DNA from: Zygnema circumcarinatum
Taxonomy: Eukaryota > Streptophyta > Zygnematophyceae > Zygnematales > Zygnemataceae
Direction of reading: 5' to 3'
Length of the DNA: 32,243 bases
Assembly: GCA_037447605.1 (NCBI GenBank)
Contig: CM074804.1
Location: 325,250-357,492 of the forward strand
The translations under genes and the position numbers were made by a program. The notes beneath the pieces were generated by a model. It was not told the origin of the DNA. It made no database searches and was given only the letters and a program-made list of their open reading frames with translations. Below, piece after piece: positions 10,108 to 19,600 of this stretch (positions are counted from its first letter, which is position 1; each line of letters starts with the position of its first letter).

Positions 10108-11393
10108 CACTCGGCCGCGGCCCTGGCTACATCATCGTACGGCCGTTGATCCTCAATCTTGGCAGTCCTGTCCGCACAGTGCGAACGGTGCCCGTCGTCG
10201 CGGTTCTCCCTCGCGCCGCGAACTGTCGCGAACTGACACGCGAACTGAAGTGAACTGAAGCGAACTGCCACGCGAACTGCCGCGCGGCGCCTCTGACAGC
10301 ATGCGAAGGGGCGGGGCTGCGGCCAGCGTTGCACGGCGAGATGGATCGGCTTCTCTCGGGCCTCTCTGGACCGTCCGATCGCTATCGCACGGCGGAGGGC
10401 GCGCGCTCTGTGGCGGCCGTTCGTTCGGACGGCCCGCCGGATGCGCACACCTCGCGGTTCGCCACCACGGGACGGCGGCCCGCGCCTGGGCGGGCCATGG
10501 GCAGGAAAAAACAACATTGTTTCGGGCAGCCATCGTTGTTTGGTTATGTTTCTACTTTTTCTTGTGAAAATTCTCAATCGTCTCTTAAAACAGAAAACAA
10601 ACTTTTTGAAGTTTGATGGATTCTACGCCGTCGATATGTTCAATCGTACGGCGTACCAAAACCAAAAGATACTGTACTTCGTGAAGCAGACGGGAAAGGT
10701 TTTTTGCCCTCATGAGAGCGCCCGGCCCTGGCAGTTAGACCGAGTTGGAACGTTTAGAGCTGCCCGGTCCCACCCGGCTGCCCTCGAAACGTTTCCGCTG
10801 CCCGGCACGCTGCCTATCCCCAAGGCTGTTCCGTTGCGCGCTCTCTTCCTCCCCGCCTCTCCCTGCTCGTCGCTCTCCCTCTCGCGCTACGCTACGCTCT
10901 TTCCCTCTCCCCCTCTCCCTGCTTGCCTCTCGCCCTCTCGCGCTACGCTACGCTCTCTCCCTCTCCCCCTCTCCCTGCTCGCCTCTCGCCTGTCGCGCTA
11001 CGCTACGCTCTCCCTCTCCCCCTCTCCCTGCTCGCCGCTCGCCCTCTCGCGCTACGCTACGCTCTCACTCCCCCTCCTGCCCGCCCCGTCATCTCCCTCC
11101 CTCCGTCCTCCCTCCGTCCTCCCTCGCCCCCTCCCTCCCTCCCTCCCACACACACTTTCGCTTTCTCACACCCTCCACCTCGCTCTCGCGCCCGGCTCCT
11201 TTCCCTCTTTCCCTAGCTCCCCCTCTGTCTCCCACTCCTCTCTCTCCTTTCCCCCAGTCTCTCACATTCCCCTCCCGCCTTCTCTCCTCCCCGTTCCCTC
11301 TCCCCACCCTCCCTCCCTCCCTCCCTCCCTCCCTCCCTCCCTCACACCTCGAAAGCCCAGGCTGAGGCTGAGGCTGAGGCTGAGAGCAGGCAG
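10108..11393. promoter_or_regulatory. Divergent intergenic region: CCCH gene / right duplicate
   Basis: No gene is supported. From 10197 on it belongs to the right inverted-repeat arm: repeated CGAACTG words (10220-10290), a GC-rich block, an AT-richer stretch (10500-10720), then CT-rich DNA to the start codon. It contains the 54-56 bp tandem repeat at 10883-11065, an expanded CCCT tract just before 11341, and four GCTGAG units next to the ATG. Confidence 0.6.
10883..11065 (+). repeat. Four tandem units of 54-56 bp, right arm only
   Basis: The core CGCGCTACGCTACGCTC starts at 10883, 10939, 10994 and 11048, each followed by CT-rich DNA. The left arm has a single copy near 1823-1840. Spacing 56, 55 and 54 bases indicates tandem expansion after the duplication, or contraction in the left arm. 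It lies about 330-510 bases before the start codon of the right copy. Confidence 0.85.
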
Positions 11394-13012
11394 ATGGCGC
11401 GCGAGGTGTGGCTGAAGGTGTTCCTGCGCGGGGAGAGCCCGTCGGACGCGATCGCGGTGGCGCTGGAGGAGGGCGACGCGACGGTGTCGGACCTGAAGCG
11501 GCGGTTTCTGGCGGAGGTGCGCGACATGCTGCCGGGCCAGACCGCGCTGCCGTGGATCGCGCTCACGCTGCCGCCCGCGCCCTTCAGCGAGGGCCTCGAG
11601 GGCGCGCAGCCGCTCGAGTCCTCGCAGGAGCTCGCCGACCTGCCCGAGGGCGCCGGCTCCAAGAAGTGGCACCTGCACGCCGAGGTGCGCCTGCTCGGTA
11701 CGACCCGCCCCCTCCCCCTCTCTCTCTCTCCCCCTCTCTCGCTTCAACTCTCTCTCGCTCTTTCTCCCTTTCTAGCTCCCTTGAGGGAGAAGGGGGCAGG
11801 GAGGGGGGGGTGGTGAGCAAGCATAAGAGTGGGGGGGAGGGGGAAAAGGAGGGGAATAGAGAGTAGGAGAGGGAAGGGAGAGGAGCGAGGAAGAAGTGGT
11901 GAAATGAGGTGGGAGAGGGAAGTGGAGAGGAAGAGAGCAGGAGGGAGAAGTGCGCTCCATTTCTAAAGGTTTCTCCTTTGCGTCTCTCTCGGTTGGCCAA
12001 GGGAGGGGATGAGAGGGAGAGGGCGAGGGAGGAGTGGGAACATGGTTTTTTTAAACAAAAAAAAGCGGGAAAGGGTTCAGTCCTTTGTTCTTCCATTTAT
12101 ATGGATACTGAATTGCTTCTTGTATTGTTTAATGTTTATTACATTCTATTGAGCAGTTTCTGCTTGTTTGTTGCTAATGCCATCAGTAATGCCTTTACTT
12201 TGGCACTAATCTTAAAAGCCGTTAATTTTTTTAATCTATGAGAAGTTAGCCCCCTTTCTTACAGGAAACAATCCATTTTTGATTCATTCTTAGAGTGATT
12301 AGCTATTAGAAGATGGGGCTAATGGGGCTTATTTATCTCTATGGATGCAGGGGATATGGGGCCTCCAGTGGACAGAACTCCTCCAGTTGTGACTCCAGGT
12401 GGGTCATGTTTGGGAAGGAGTGGTCTTATTTCTTATTGTCGTGTTAGAGTAAAGGAATGGAGTAGTTTTTTTGTTTTTTTTTTCTGTTTTTTCACTGCTT
12501 TTCTTGAAGGAAGAGGGGTTTTGGGAGGCGAGAGAGCAGTGGAGAAAGGAATCTGTGAGTTTGAGGGGGGCGAGGTATTTCATGTATTGTGTTATGCTTG
12601 TTTCATCGCCATTTACATTTTGTTCCGTTTTCTTGCTAGCAGTGAGCAGGGTGGAAGGGAGAACTCTGTACGATCGAGGGATGGCGGGGAGGGATGAACC
12701 GGACCACATCAAGAATGCCATGGTGAGGTTACTCTCAAAAAGATTTGCGCGTCATCGTGACGTTGACTGCATGCACGTGTGTTCAATGTGATCGTTTTTG
12801 TGCATGCATGCATACATTCAGGGTGTTGTGAGCGGGAATTCGCTGCATTGTGGAAACTCTCTTCAAAAAGAGCTTGAAGAGTGAGCCTCCATGTTAGAAG
12901 GGATGGCGGGAGTGAGGGAGGAGGGAGACGAGAGGACCTTCTCCTCGTCTGGTATGGCATCGCAGTGGGGCATGTAGCTGGGACGGTCTGTGGATGGAGA
13001 GTAAAGCTTGCT

Positions 13013-13043
<31 letters not shown>

Positions 13044-13253
13044 TTGCAGGACATAAGAGATCTCTATCCTGGGGGGAAGATTCCCCGAGGGGGGAAAGAT
13101 GATTTTTCACTTGGGGTGGTGCTTAAGCTGTGTGCCATCTTCGCCATAATGGGGTGCCTGGCAATGGTGGCTGTCTTCTTTTTGGAGAAATTGCCCTTTT
13201 TGTTAGAATATTTAAAGGGGAGTTCTGACGACTCCCCTCACTCCGAGCTGTAG
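11394..13253 (+). CDS. Unrecognised protein, ubiquitin-like N-terminus inferred, C-terminal membrane anchor
   Basis: I do not recognise this gene. Exons: 11394-11697, 12351-12398, 12643-12722, 13050-13253; all borders GT-AG and frame kept, 211 aa. Residues 1-101 (starting MAREVWLKVF) alternate hydrophobic strands with a TVSDLKRRF helix, which suggests a beta-grasp or ubiquitin-like fold; this is inference by eye. Residues 103-165 are polar and proline/glycine-rich. About 171-189 is one uninterrupted hydrophobic segment (LCAIFAIMGCLAMVAVFFL), followed by a short tail ending in Ser/Asp-rich residues, as in a tail-anchored protein. Exon 1 is very GC-rich and the leader is CT-rich with GCTGAG repeats. 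Copy-number evidence: exons 1-3 are duplicated in inverted orientation at 242-1548 with identical protein. The exon structure plus conserved coding sequence argues for a real gene. A tail-anchored ubiquitin-fold protein is one possibility. Confidence 0.75.
11700..11940 (+). repeat. CT tract then GA tract in intron 1 (potential foldback)
   Basis: About 75 bases of CT-rich DNA (11700-11775) are followed by about 150 bases of GA-rich DNA (11785-11940), with a small inverted repeat around CTCCCTTGAGGGAG at the junction. The transcript could fold on itself. The same arrangement is present in the left arm (about 1000-1240). Confidence 0.6.
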
Positions 13254-13547
13254 GAAGATAAAGGTGAGGTATGTCGTTCAACAGGATGAGGGAGGGGCGA
13301 CGATGTGTGATAAAGAGGAAGGGAGAGCGAAAGAGAGAGAGAATTTCAATACTGCAGTTCTCGAACACTGCCGTCTTTACTCATTCCCTCTCTTGTTAAC
13401 TACCTCCGTTTGACTTTGTTTGACTCTCTAGTTGACTCTGTTCGACAGTGGTCGGCTCTGTTTGACTCTCATTGACTCCATTTGAGTCCGGTTGGTTGGG
13501 TTGTTGGTTGGTTGCTTGGTTGGTTGGTTGGTTGGTCGAGAGTGCAG
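13254..13547 (+). promoter_or_regulatory. Trihelix gene 5' flank with W-box-like cluster
   Basis: Five TTGAC cores (W-box core of WRKY factors) begin at 13410, 13420, 13432, 13462 and 13472, all on the coding strand within 67 bases and 70-140 bases before the start codon. They are followed by a GGTT-type microsatellite (about 13489-13535) that forms the probable leader. The TTGACTC words may also be a degenerate microsatellite; binding is inferred only. Confidence 0.45.
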
Positions 13548-14519
13548 ATGGTTGCGGGAGGGCCCCAGCCCCTGTCGGTGCAGCAGCAGATCGTGCACCA
13601 CCAGTTGGCCGCGCAGCAGCAGCTTGCCGCCGCCCAGCAGCAGCAGCTGGTCGCCGTGTCGCAGATGTCCCCGCAGCAGCTTGCAGCCGCCCAGCAGCAG
13701 CAACAGTTGGTAGTGGCCCAGCAGCCGAGCCCCGACCAGCAGACTCAGAAGTGGATAGAGCAGCAGACAAGCAGGTGGACGGAGCATCAGGGCCTCCTGC
13801 TCGTGGAGGCGAGGCGGGTGGAGGATGAGAAGTACCGAGAGCAGGGGTACAGAGGGAGGAGCGTCACGGCGAGTGACAAGTGGCAGTCGGTGGCGGACTT
13901 TCTGATTTCGCAGGGAGTGGTGAAGACGAGGGAGCAGTGCCGGCAGAAGTGGGAGAATCTGATGAGGGATTTCAAGAAGATTAAGGACTACAGGACTCCG
14001 AACGGACACAACGACTACTGGACCATGGATGCCGCTGTGAGGAAGGATAAGAAGCTGCCGGGACAGTTCAGCGAAAGGATCTACGAGGCCATGGAACAGT
14101 TTCTATGTGAACGGAACCTTCCGTTGGGCATGCGCGACCCCGGGCTGCGGTGGAACCCTCCGGAGGACGGCGAGCACCCCCCGGGCGGCGGCGGCGTGCA
14201 GACTCCGATGCGGAAGAGGAAGTGGCAGGTCCAAGAGGACGGGGGCCTGGACGAGGCCCTCGCGGACCTCATCAAGTTTCAGGCGGAGGAGTCCAGGAAG
14301 CTGCAGATCGAGCTGGCGAGGGCCTCGTGGGAGAAGATGGAGAAGTACATGGACGCCTCCTTGCAGAGCGGAGAGAAGATCATAGAAGCCATGAATAGGA
14401 TCTCGGGGGTTCTGCAGGGGAGGCAGCAGCAGCAGCAGCATCAGCAACAGCAGCAGCAAGAGCAGGAGCAGGAGCACGTGGAGCAGGAGGAGGAGCAGCA
14501 CCCGCCCCCCACGGCTTGA
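13548..14519 (+). CDS. Trihelix (GT-factor) DNA-binding protein
   Basis: Probable nuclear transcription factor, 323 aa, intronless. The trihelix domain spans about residues 79-185: first-helix tryptophan in RWTEHQ, second in DKWQSV (W112), third-helix signature QCRQKWENLMRDFKKIKDY, then YWTM and KKLPGQF preceding the amphipathic fourth helix (SERIYEAMEQFL). Residues 11-65 are Gln/Ala-rich and residues 292-323 are Gln/Glu-rich, typical of activation or interaction regions. The stretch DGGLDEALADLIKFQ and the following helix at about 230-290 may form the conserved C-terminal coiled coil of GT factors. ATG 13548 is preferred because the in-frame upstream reading is translated GGTT microsatellite (Gly/Trp/Leu repeats). 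The tail-anchored protein gene lies 294 bases upstream on the same strand. Confidence 0.88.
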   Translation: MVAGGPQPLSVQQQIVHHQLAAQQQLAAAQQQQLVAVSQMSPQQLAAAQQQQQLVVAQQPSPDQQTQKWIEQQTSRWTEHQGLLLVEARRVEDEKYREQGYRGRSVTASDKWQSVADFLISQGVVKTREQCRQKWENLMRDFKKIKDYRTPNGHNDYWTMDAAVRKDKKLPGQFSERIYEAMEQFLCERNLPLGMRDPGLRWNPPEDGEHPPGGGGVQTPMRKRKWQVQEDGGLDEALADLIKFQAEESRKLQIELARASWEKMEKYMDASLQSGEKIIEAMNRISGVLQGRQQQQQHQQQQQQEQEQEHVEQEEEQHPPPTA

Positions 14520-16621
14520 AGGGCAGGAGGGGGGGGAAGGGAAGGAAGGGGGGTAGCAGCAGCAGTAGTAGTGGTAGTAGTGGCTCTGGTAGGCGGCTAG
14601 TTCAACAGTCCGTTCAACGGGTTGCATGTGCATGCATGCGTTGCGTTACATCGACGTGAATGCAGGCGACTCTTTTTCGCGATCTCTCTTGTAAATGTCA
14701 ATTCTTCGTTCTAATGGTAGTTCGCCCGTGTCCGCGAGTTAGCAGAGTCGCATTCATGGATGTTTCGTGTCGATTTTCTCTTTTTTTGTGTTGAATGAGA
14801 TAAACTTTTATCTGTACGTGTCAATGCAACAATGCACGATGCACAATGCATCACATGCATCATTTGCGTTAAAAAGGCTGTTGAAATGACGACGGCGCCA
14901 ACAGCCGATGTCGCGGAGGAGGGTCTCCGCCGGTCGATGCTCATCGCATGCATGCACGCGCTGGCGTGCGGTAGCCGTCACGTCTCGTTACGTAACGCTG
15001 GGTCACGTCCCGTCACGTCACGCTACGCGGACGGCGGGCGGTTTACGCCCTGTCACGCCCGCCGCTTAACAAATGTGAACATGGAAACGATATGTCTTGG
15101 AGTTCTTCGACGGAACCATAGAGAGCTATCGGACGGCCGGAAATGGTTCGAAGGCGATCGGGCGGTCGGTGGCGATTGGGCATTTGGCGCGTTTCCGGGC
15201 TGCGATGCACGATGGCGCGATCGGACGGTCGGAGTGTGCTACCGCCCGCCAAAGTCGGATGCCTACGCCGCGTGTCACCGCCCTGTGCAGGTCAAGGTCA
15301 GTCAAGGCCCTTTGTCGTTTTGTGCCCACTGCATCATGCGGTGTGCCACGTGTCTCTCACTCTCTCCCCCTCGCCAGCGTTCCGTACGTCGTCGTGGACC
15401 GCCGCGGCACCTTTTTCGGGGATGGATTGGCGGTCACGAAGTCATGTCACGCCGACTAAAAATGAAGAAAGGGCCCCAATCTGCAGATTTTACAAAATGT
15501 AATCCCAACCTCGCCACTTAAGCCAATGTTATTTTTTCTAACTGTCATGGAAACCCCCCTCGAAGTTGTGAGAAAATTCTACACATCCCTCGAGGGAGAG
15601 GGAGAGGGAGAGGGAGAGAGAGAGAGAGAAGATTTGTTTGTTTTAGTTTTTCATTTCCTCTTTTCAGTCTTTCAATCGCTGTGTGGTCGCCGAGCGAAGG
15701 GGGGAGGTGGAGTTGTCTCTTTTTTTTTCCAGTCGTTTTGAGTGACTTGGTTTTTGTCCAAAGGGAAGCAGCTGTTCGCTTCGCTGCGTGTTTCACAGTA
15801 AAGAATGGCTTTTGTTGAATGTCTTTTGGATTTTTTTTCTTTGAATCCGTGGAATAAAATATTAAATAAACGTTGTTGTTGACCAAAAACGATGACATAG
15901 AGGCAAACATACCGAAAGAAACCAAAATTCTAATCATAGATTTCGACACATCAGAAACTTTTCAGCGAGGAAGGGCAATCTGCGGTCGCCCCATCTTGAT
16001 TTTTCTTCATTGCGACATTTGATGAACCAGAAGGAATTGAACTAGCAGCCAACTTTCGTTAACTCAAACAAAAAGAAATAAAGAATACTTCAAGGCTGGG
16101 CCTATATGGCGTGAGGCTCCAGGCCCGTCTCGTTGAACGAAGTAGACTCGAAAAATACCTGCTGAAAAACTTCAAAAGAAAGGAGTCCAGCGCAGAGGGA
16201 CTCTCTCGCACTCTCTCGCGCTCTCTCCCCCTCGCTCCCTCTCTCTCTCGCTCTCTCTCTCTCAAATGGGAATGAATGTTTATTAGCATAAAAGTGTTCT
16301 GTACAGCACGGAACAGATCAGAATGAATCGAACCAGGCGCGCATAGAACTGCACAAGCCACGTGTCCTTCCATACCTCCATTTACACAATCTACAAGGAA
16401 TCCACATAGCGATAACTACACGCGGCCCTCTCCTTCCCCCCACTCCCCTCCCTCCCCTCCTACTTCCTCTCTCCTCTCCCTTCTCTCCATCCCTCTCCTC
16501 CCTTCTCCTCTCCTCTCTCCCTCCCCCCGTTCTCCTCTCTTTCCTCCCTTATTCTCCTGTCTCTCCCATCACCTCCGTCCCTCCGTCCCTCCCTCTTTCC
16601 CTCTCTCCCTCTCCCTCTACT
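14520..16621. other. Intergenic region between trihelix and ATG11 genes
   Basis: Contains the 3' flanks of both genes (convergent). Seen: AGC/AGT triplet repeats just after the trihelix stop (14555-14585), CATGCATG near 14630, a GTCACG-rich stretch at 14975-15055, GA tract 15595-15630, and CT-rich DNA at 16198-16265 and 16425-16620. Open frames across it are short or low complexity and show no family motif. A splice-like acceptor with a 18-codon open frame on the minus strand near 16100-16160 was considered and not accepted. Confidence 0.5.
14975..15055. repeat. GTCACG-rich stretch
   Basis: Several near-copies of GTCACG(T/C) and TTACGTAACG within about 80 bases. These resemble a degenerate short tandem repeat; they also create ACGT cores. 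No coding or RNA feature is associated. Confidence 0.5.
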
Positions 16622-19600
16622 TCACCGCGGAGCCGTCGATTCCTCCGAACTTGGTTCGGTCGACGAGGAGGCGACATCTGGCACCATGGCTACCGTCACC
16701 ACCGCGTAGGGCGTGCCAGCTGGCAGACGGTACGGATTCCCCCCTGTTTGCCCGCCCCCTCCCTCCCCCAAAGCACCCTCCTCGCTGCTCTCTCCCCTCG
16801 CCACGCTCCGTTCTATGTGCACAATCTGTCCCACAATAATGGAGGAGGAGGAGGAGGGGAAGGGGGAGGGGGAGGGCAGCTGCTGTTGGGACTGACTCCA
16901 CTGACGGAAGAGGGCAACGGACTCGTCCGAGAGAAAATAATTTGGGCAGTTTTTGTTTATGGCGATGTAGCGCCCTCGGGAGTCTGGAAGGAAAGCGGCG
17001 AGCTCGTGCACTTGGAATCGAGTGAAGCAAATTTTTTGGCGACCGAGCTGAACCCACAAAGCAAAGCCATCCCTCAAAGCTCAAAAGCAAGCTCTAAAAG
17101 TGTAGAAACCTTAAAAAATGAGAAAACGGCCATTCGAAGGGGGTTCGCAGACCAAGGGAGGCTTGGAAAAAAGTAGAGTTTTGGGAACAAACCTGAGCTG
17201 CGTATTCGGCCCTCTCGTGCTTTGTGACTAGAACTCGGAGAGTTTCTGCAGCTTTGTTGAGACGGGTTCGAAGGTCTTCTATTTTTGCATCTGCCGCCGC
17301 GCACTTTTCCAAAAGGTGCGTCCTCTCTGCGGCGAGGGCGGAGAGGGCGGCGCTGCGCTCTGCGAGGGTTCGCAATGCATCGCGGATCCACTCTCCGCTC
17401 TCTGCTTCTTCTCCGGCTGCTTCACTGCCACTGCCCATACGAAAGGTTTGAGAGGAAACTGATCAGTGCTACTCAGAAGTTCAAACAGAAAGAGAGTAAG
17501 GGGGAGAGGGAAGGGGGGGAGGGGAAANNNNNNNNNNGGGAAAGGGGAAGGGGGAGGGGGAGGGGGAGAGAGAGAGAGACGACGACGGCAAGGCGGACCT
17601 TTCTCTGTCAGGGTGGTCAGGAGAGAAGGGGAAGAGAAGCGAGTGAGAGAGTAGAGGAAGGGAGGAAGCAGAACAACAACACATCCGTGCAGACATCGAG
17701 GCAATTCCACATCCAATTTGGAAGTAAACATCGCCAAAACTGCAGAAAAGTCCTGGAAAGAGTACCTTGCGAGAGAGGCTGCGAGGGCTCGTAGGGACTC
17801 CACTGCTCCTGCTGTGGGAGGTGCCCCTAGGCAGCGGGAGAGACGCTCAAGGAGGCCCCTCAGCCTCACACTCTCTCCCCTCAGGGAGGAGTACTCTCGA
17901 CCTCTCCTTTCTGCTGCAGCTCGCTGAGTTCGAGCTTCCTCTCGCGCCTCATGCAGCCGATTCTCTATATGGGCACAGTTCATCTGCAGGTTGGGAAGGA
18001 GGGTCAGGGAGGAGTAAGTATGGGAGTTAAATAATCAACATATAATAAAATGTTGGGTTAGTTGGTTGAGAGGACGGATAAAGAAAACGACAAAAGACAC
18101 TTTAAACGGCACACATTAAAAAGGTTGTCATGAGCACAAGATTCCCCTTGCCTGACATTCACTGAGAAGGTCGACATTATGCTTCAGCTGAGCTCCAAGT
18201 TCTGCCGCTTCACTCTGAGCCCGGCTATATGCGGCAGTTTGCTGTTTCAGTAACGCTCCCAGTTCCGCCACCTGTCCCTCCAGCTCAGCAGTGTTCGTCC
18301 TCTCTCTCTCTCTCTCGCCCTCTCTCTCTCTCTCGCCCCCTCTCTCCTCCGTCTCCTGACGGCCAGCAGTCTCCCCATCGTTGGCTTCCATCTTCCTCTG
18401 CTCCTCCAACCTTTTCAGGGAGCCCTGCTCTGCTAACTGTCCTACTTTCACCCTCTCTCCCTCGGCTATCTCCTCACTTCCGAGAAAAGTCTCCCCTCCT
18501 TCTACATCCCCTGAACCCTGCCCAAGCCCTCCTGGTTGTTCCGACCCCTCACCTGCCCTTCCCACTCCCTCCAAATCCTCACCATCGATTACTGCCATTT
18601 TCTTGTTCCCAAGATTTTTATCGTCTACAGCATTTTCCACCATCACTTCATTTTCTCCTCCTTCACTCACCCCAGAAACTTCTGCAGATAAAATATTTTC
18701 TGCACTGGACGCCACCCGGACCTCCTGCAGATGTTTTTCCAGTTCTCGAATCCGTTTCTCATAGCTTTCTACGGTTCCTTGCTGAGTTTTCAGTTTACTC
18801 TCCATCTGCGCCACATGTAGATCCTTAAGCCGCAACGCTTCTTCCGTCCTCGCTGCCATCTCTCTCAAACTTCCCTCTCCCACCTCTCTCTCTCTACCAC
18901 TCACTCCCTCTCGCCCTCCCTCACTTCCCACGTCCGATTGGAATGCATACAAATTCGCCATAGCTGCTGCAAGCTCCGAGCGCAACCATGCGTTTTCCAT
19001 CTCCATAGTAATCTCCTCCCCTCCCCTCTCTCCCTCTCCCTCTCCTTCTCCTTCCCCTCCCTCCCTCTCACCTCCACCCTTCCCTCCCCCTCCCCCTACC
19101 ACTCCCTCTCTCCCTCCTCCACCCGCTACTGCCGGCGATCTTAATTGCAGATCTCGAGCGTCAATGTTTAACAACTCAGAATCAAAAGCTGGCACACTCA
19201 CTTCACAAACACTTGGTAACCCTAAAAGGCCCATCCCCTCTAAAAGGTCTTTAGGGAGATATCTCGGACTATGCATCTGTACAAATTCCTCTCTCCTTCC
19301 TACCTCTACATCCCGAATTTTCGCCATTTTTTCTGCGAGCTGACCAGCCTGCCCGAAATACAAAGTAACGAAAGCTTTTCTCCTCACAACCTCAGCAAGA
19401 CACGCTTGATAAGAGCTCGCTACCCTCCGGACAAGGGCCAATTCTGCAAATATTTCATCCTGCCTAGCCATGGCTTCCCGGAACGCCGCTAACTGATTCC
19501 GTAAATCTCGAATTCGAGATTGTAAAGCTGCAACTGTCTGCAGTTCATTATGCACACATTTGTTCATTGAAGTTTTGCATTCGTATACATGATCGAAAAG

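Larger units (their letters stand above)
10197..12928. repeat. Right arm of the large inverted duplication
   Basis: Reverse-complement match to 1-2548, covering 5' flank and exons 1-3 of the duplicated gene and ending inside intron 3 as far as the comparison allows. It is about 180 bases longer than the left arm, mainly from the extra tandem units at 10883-11065 and a longer CCCT tract. Beyond 12928 the sequence continues into exon 4, with no left counterpart visible because the window ends. Confidence 0.93.

Noticed and set aside
10441-11415. 324-codon plus-strand open frame
   Set aside because: Translated CT-rich and tandem-repeat DNA in the flank of the duplicated gene; not matched in frame in the left arm.
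1-12928. Inverted duplication as a single transposon
   Set aside because: No transposase, no clean terminal repeats or target duplication at visible ends, and the arms carry host-gene exons.
14832-15521. 229-codon plus-strand open frame between trihelix and ATG11
   Set aside because: No recognisable motif, Cys/His/Arg-rich composition typical of unselected GC-rich DNA, and several overlapping frames of similar length.
16100-16160. Splice-acceptor-like CAGCAG followed by an 18-codon open frame on the minus strand
   Set aside because: ATG11 already ends with its expected C-terminal motif at 16622, and no upstream exon joins this piece.
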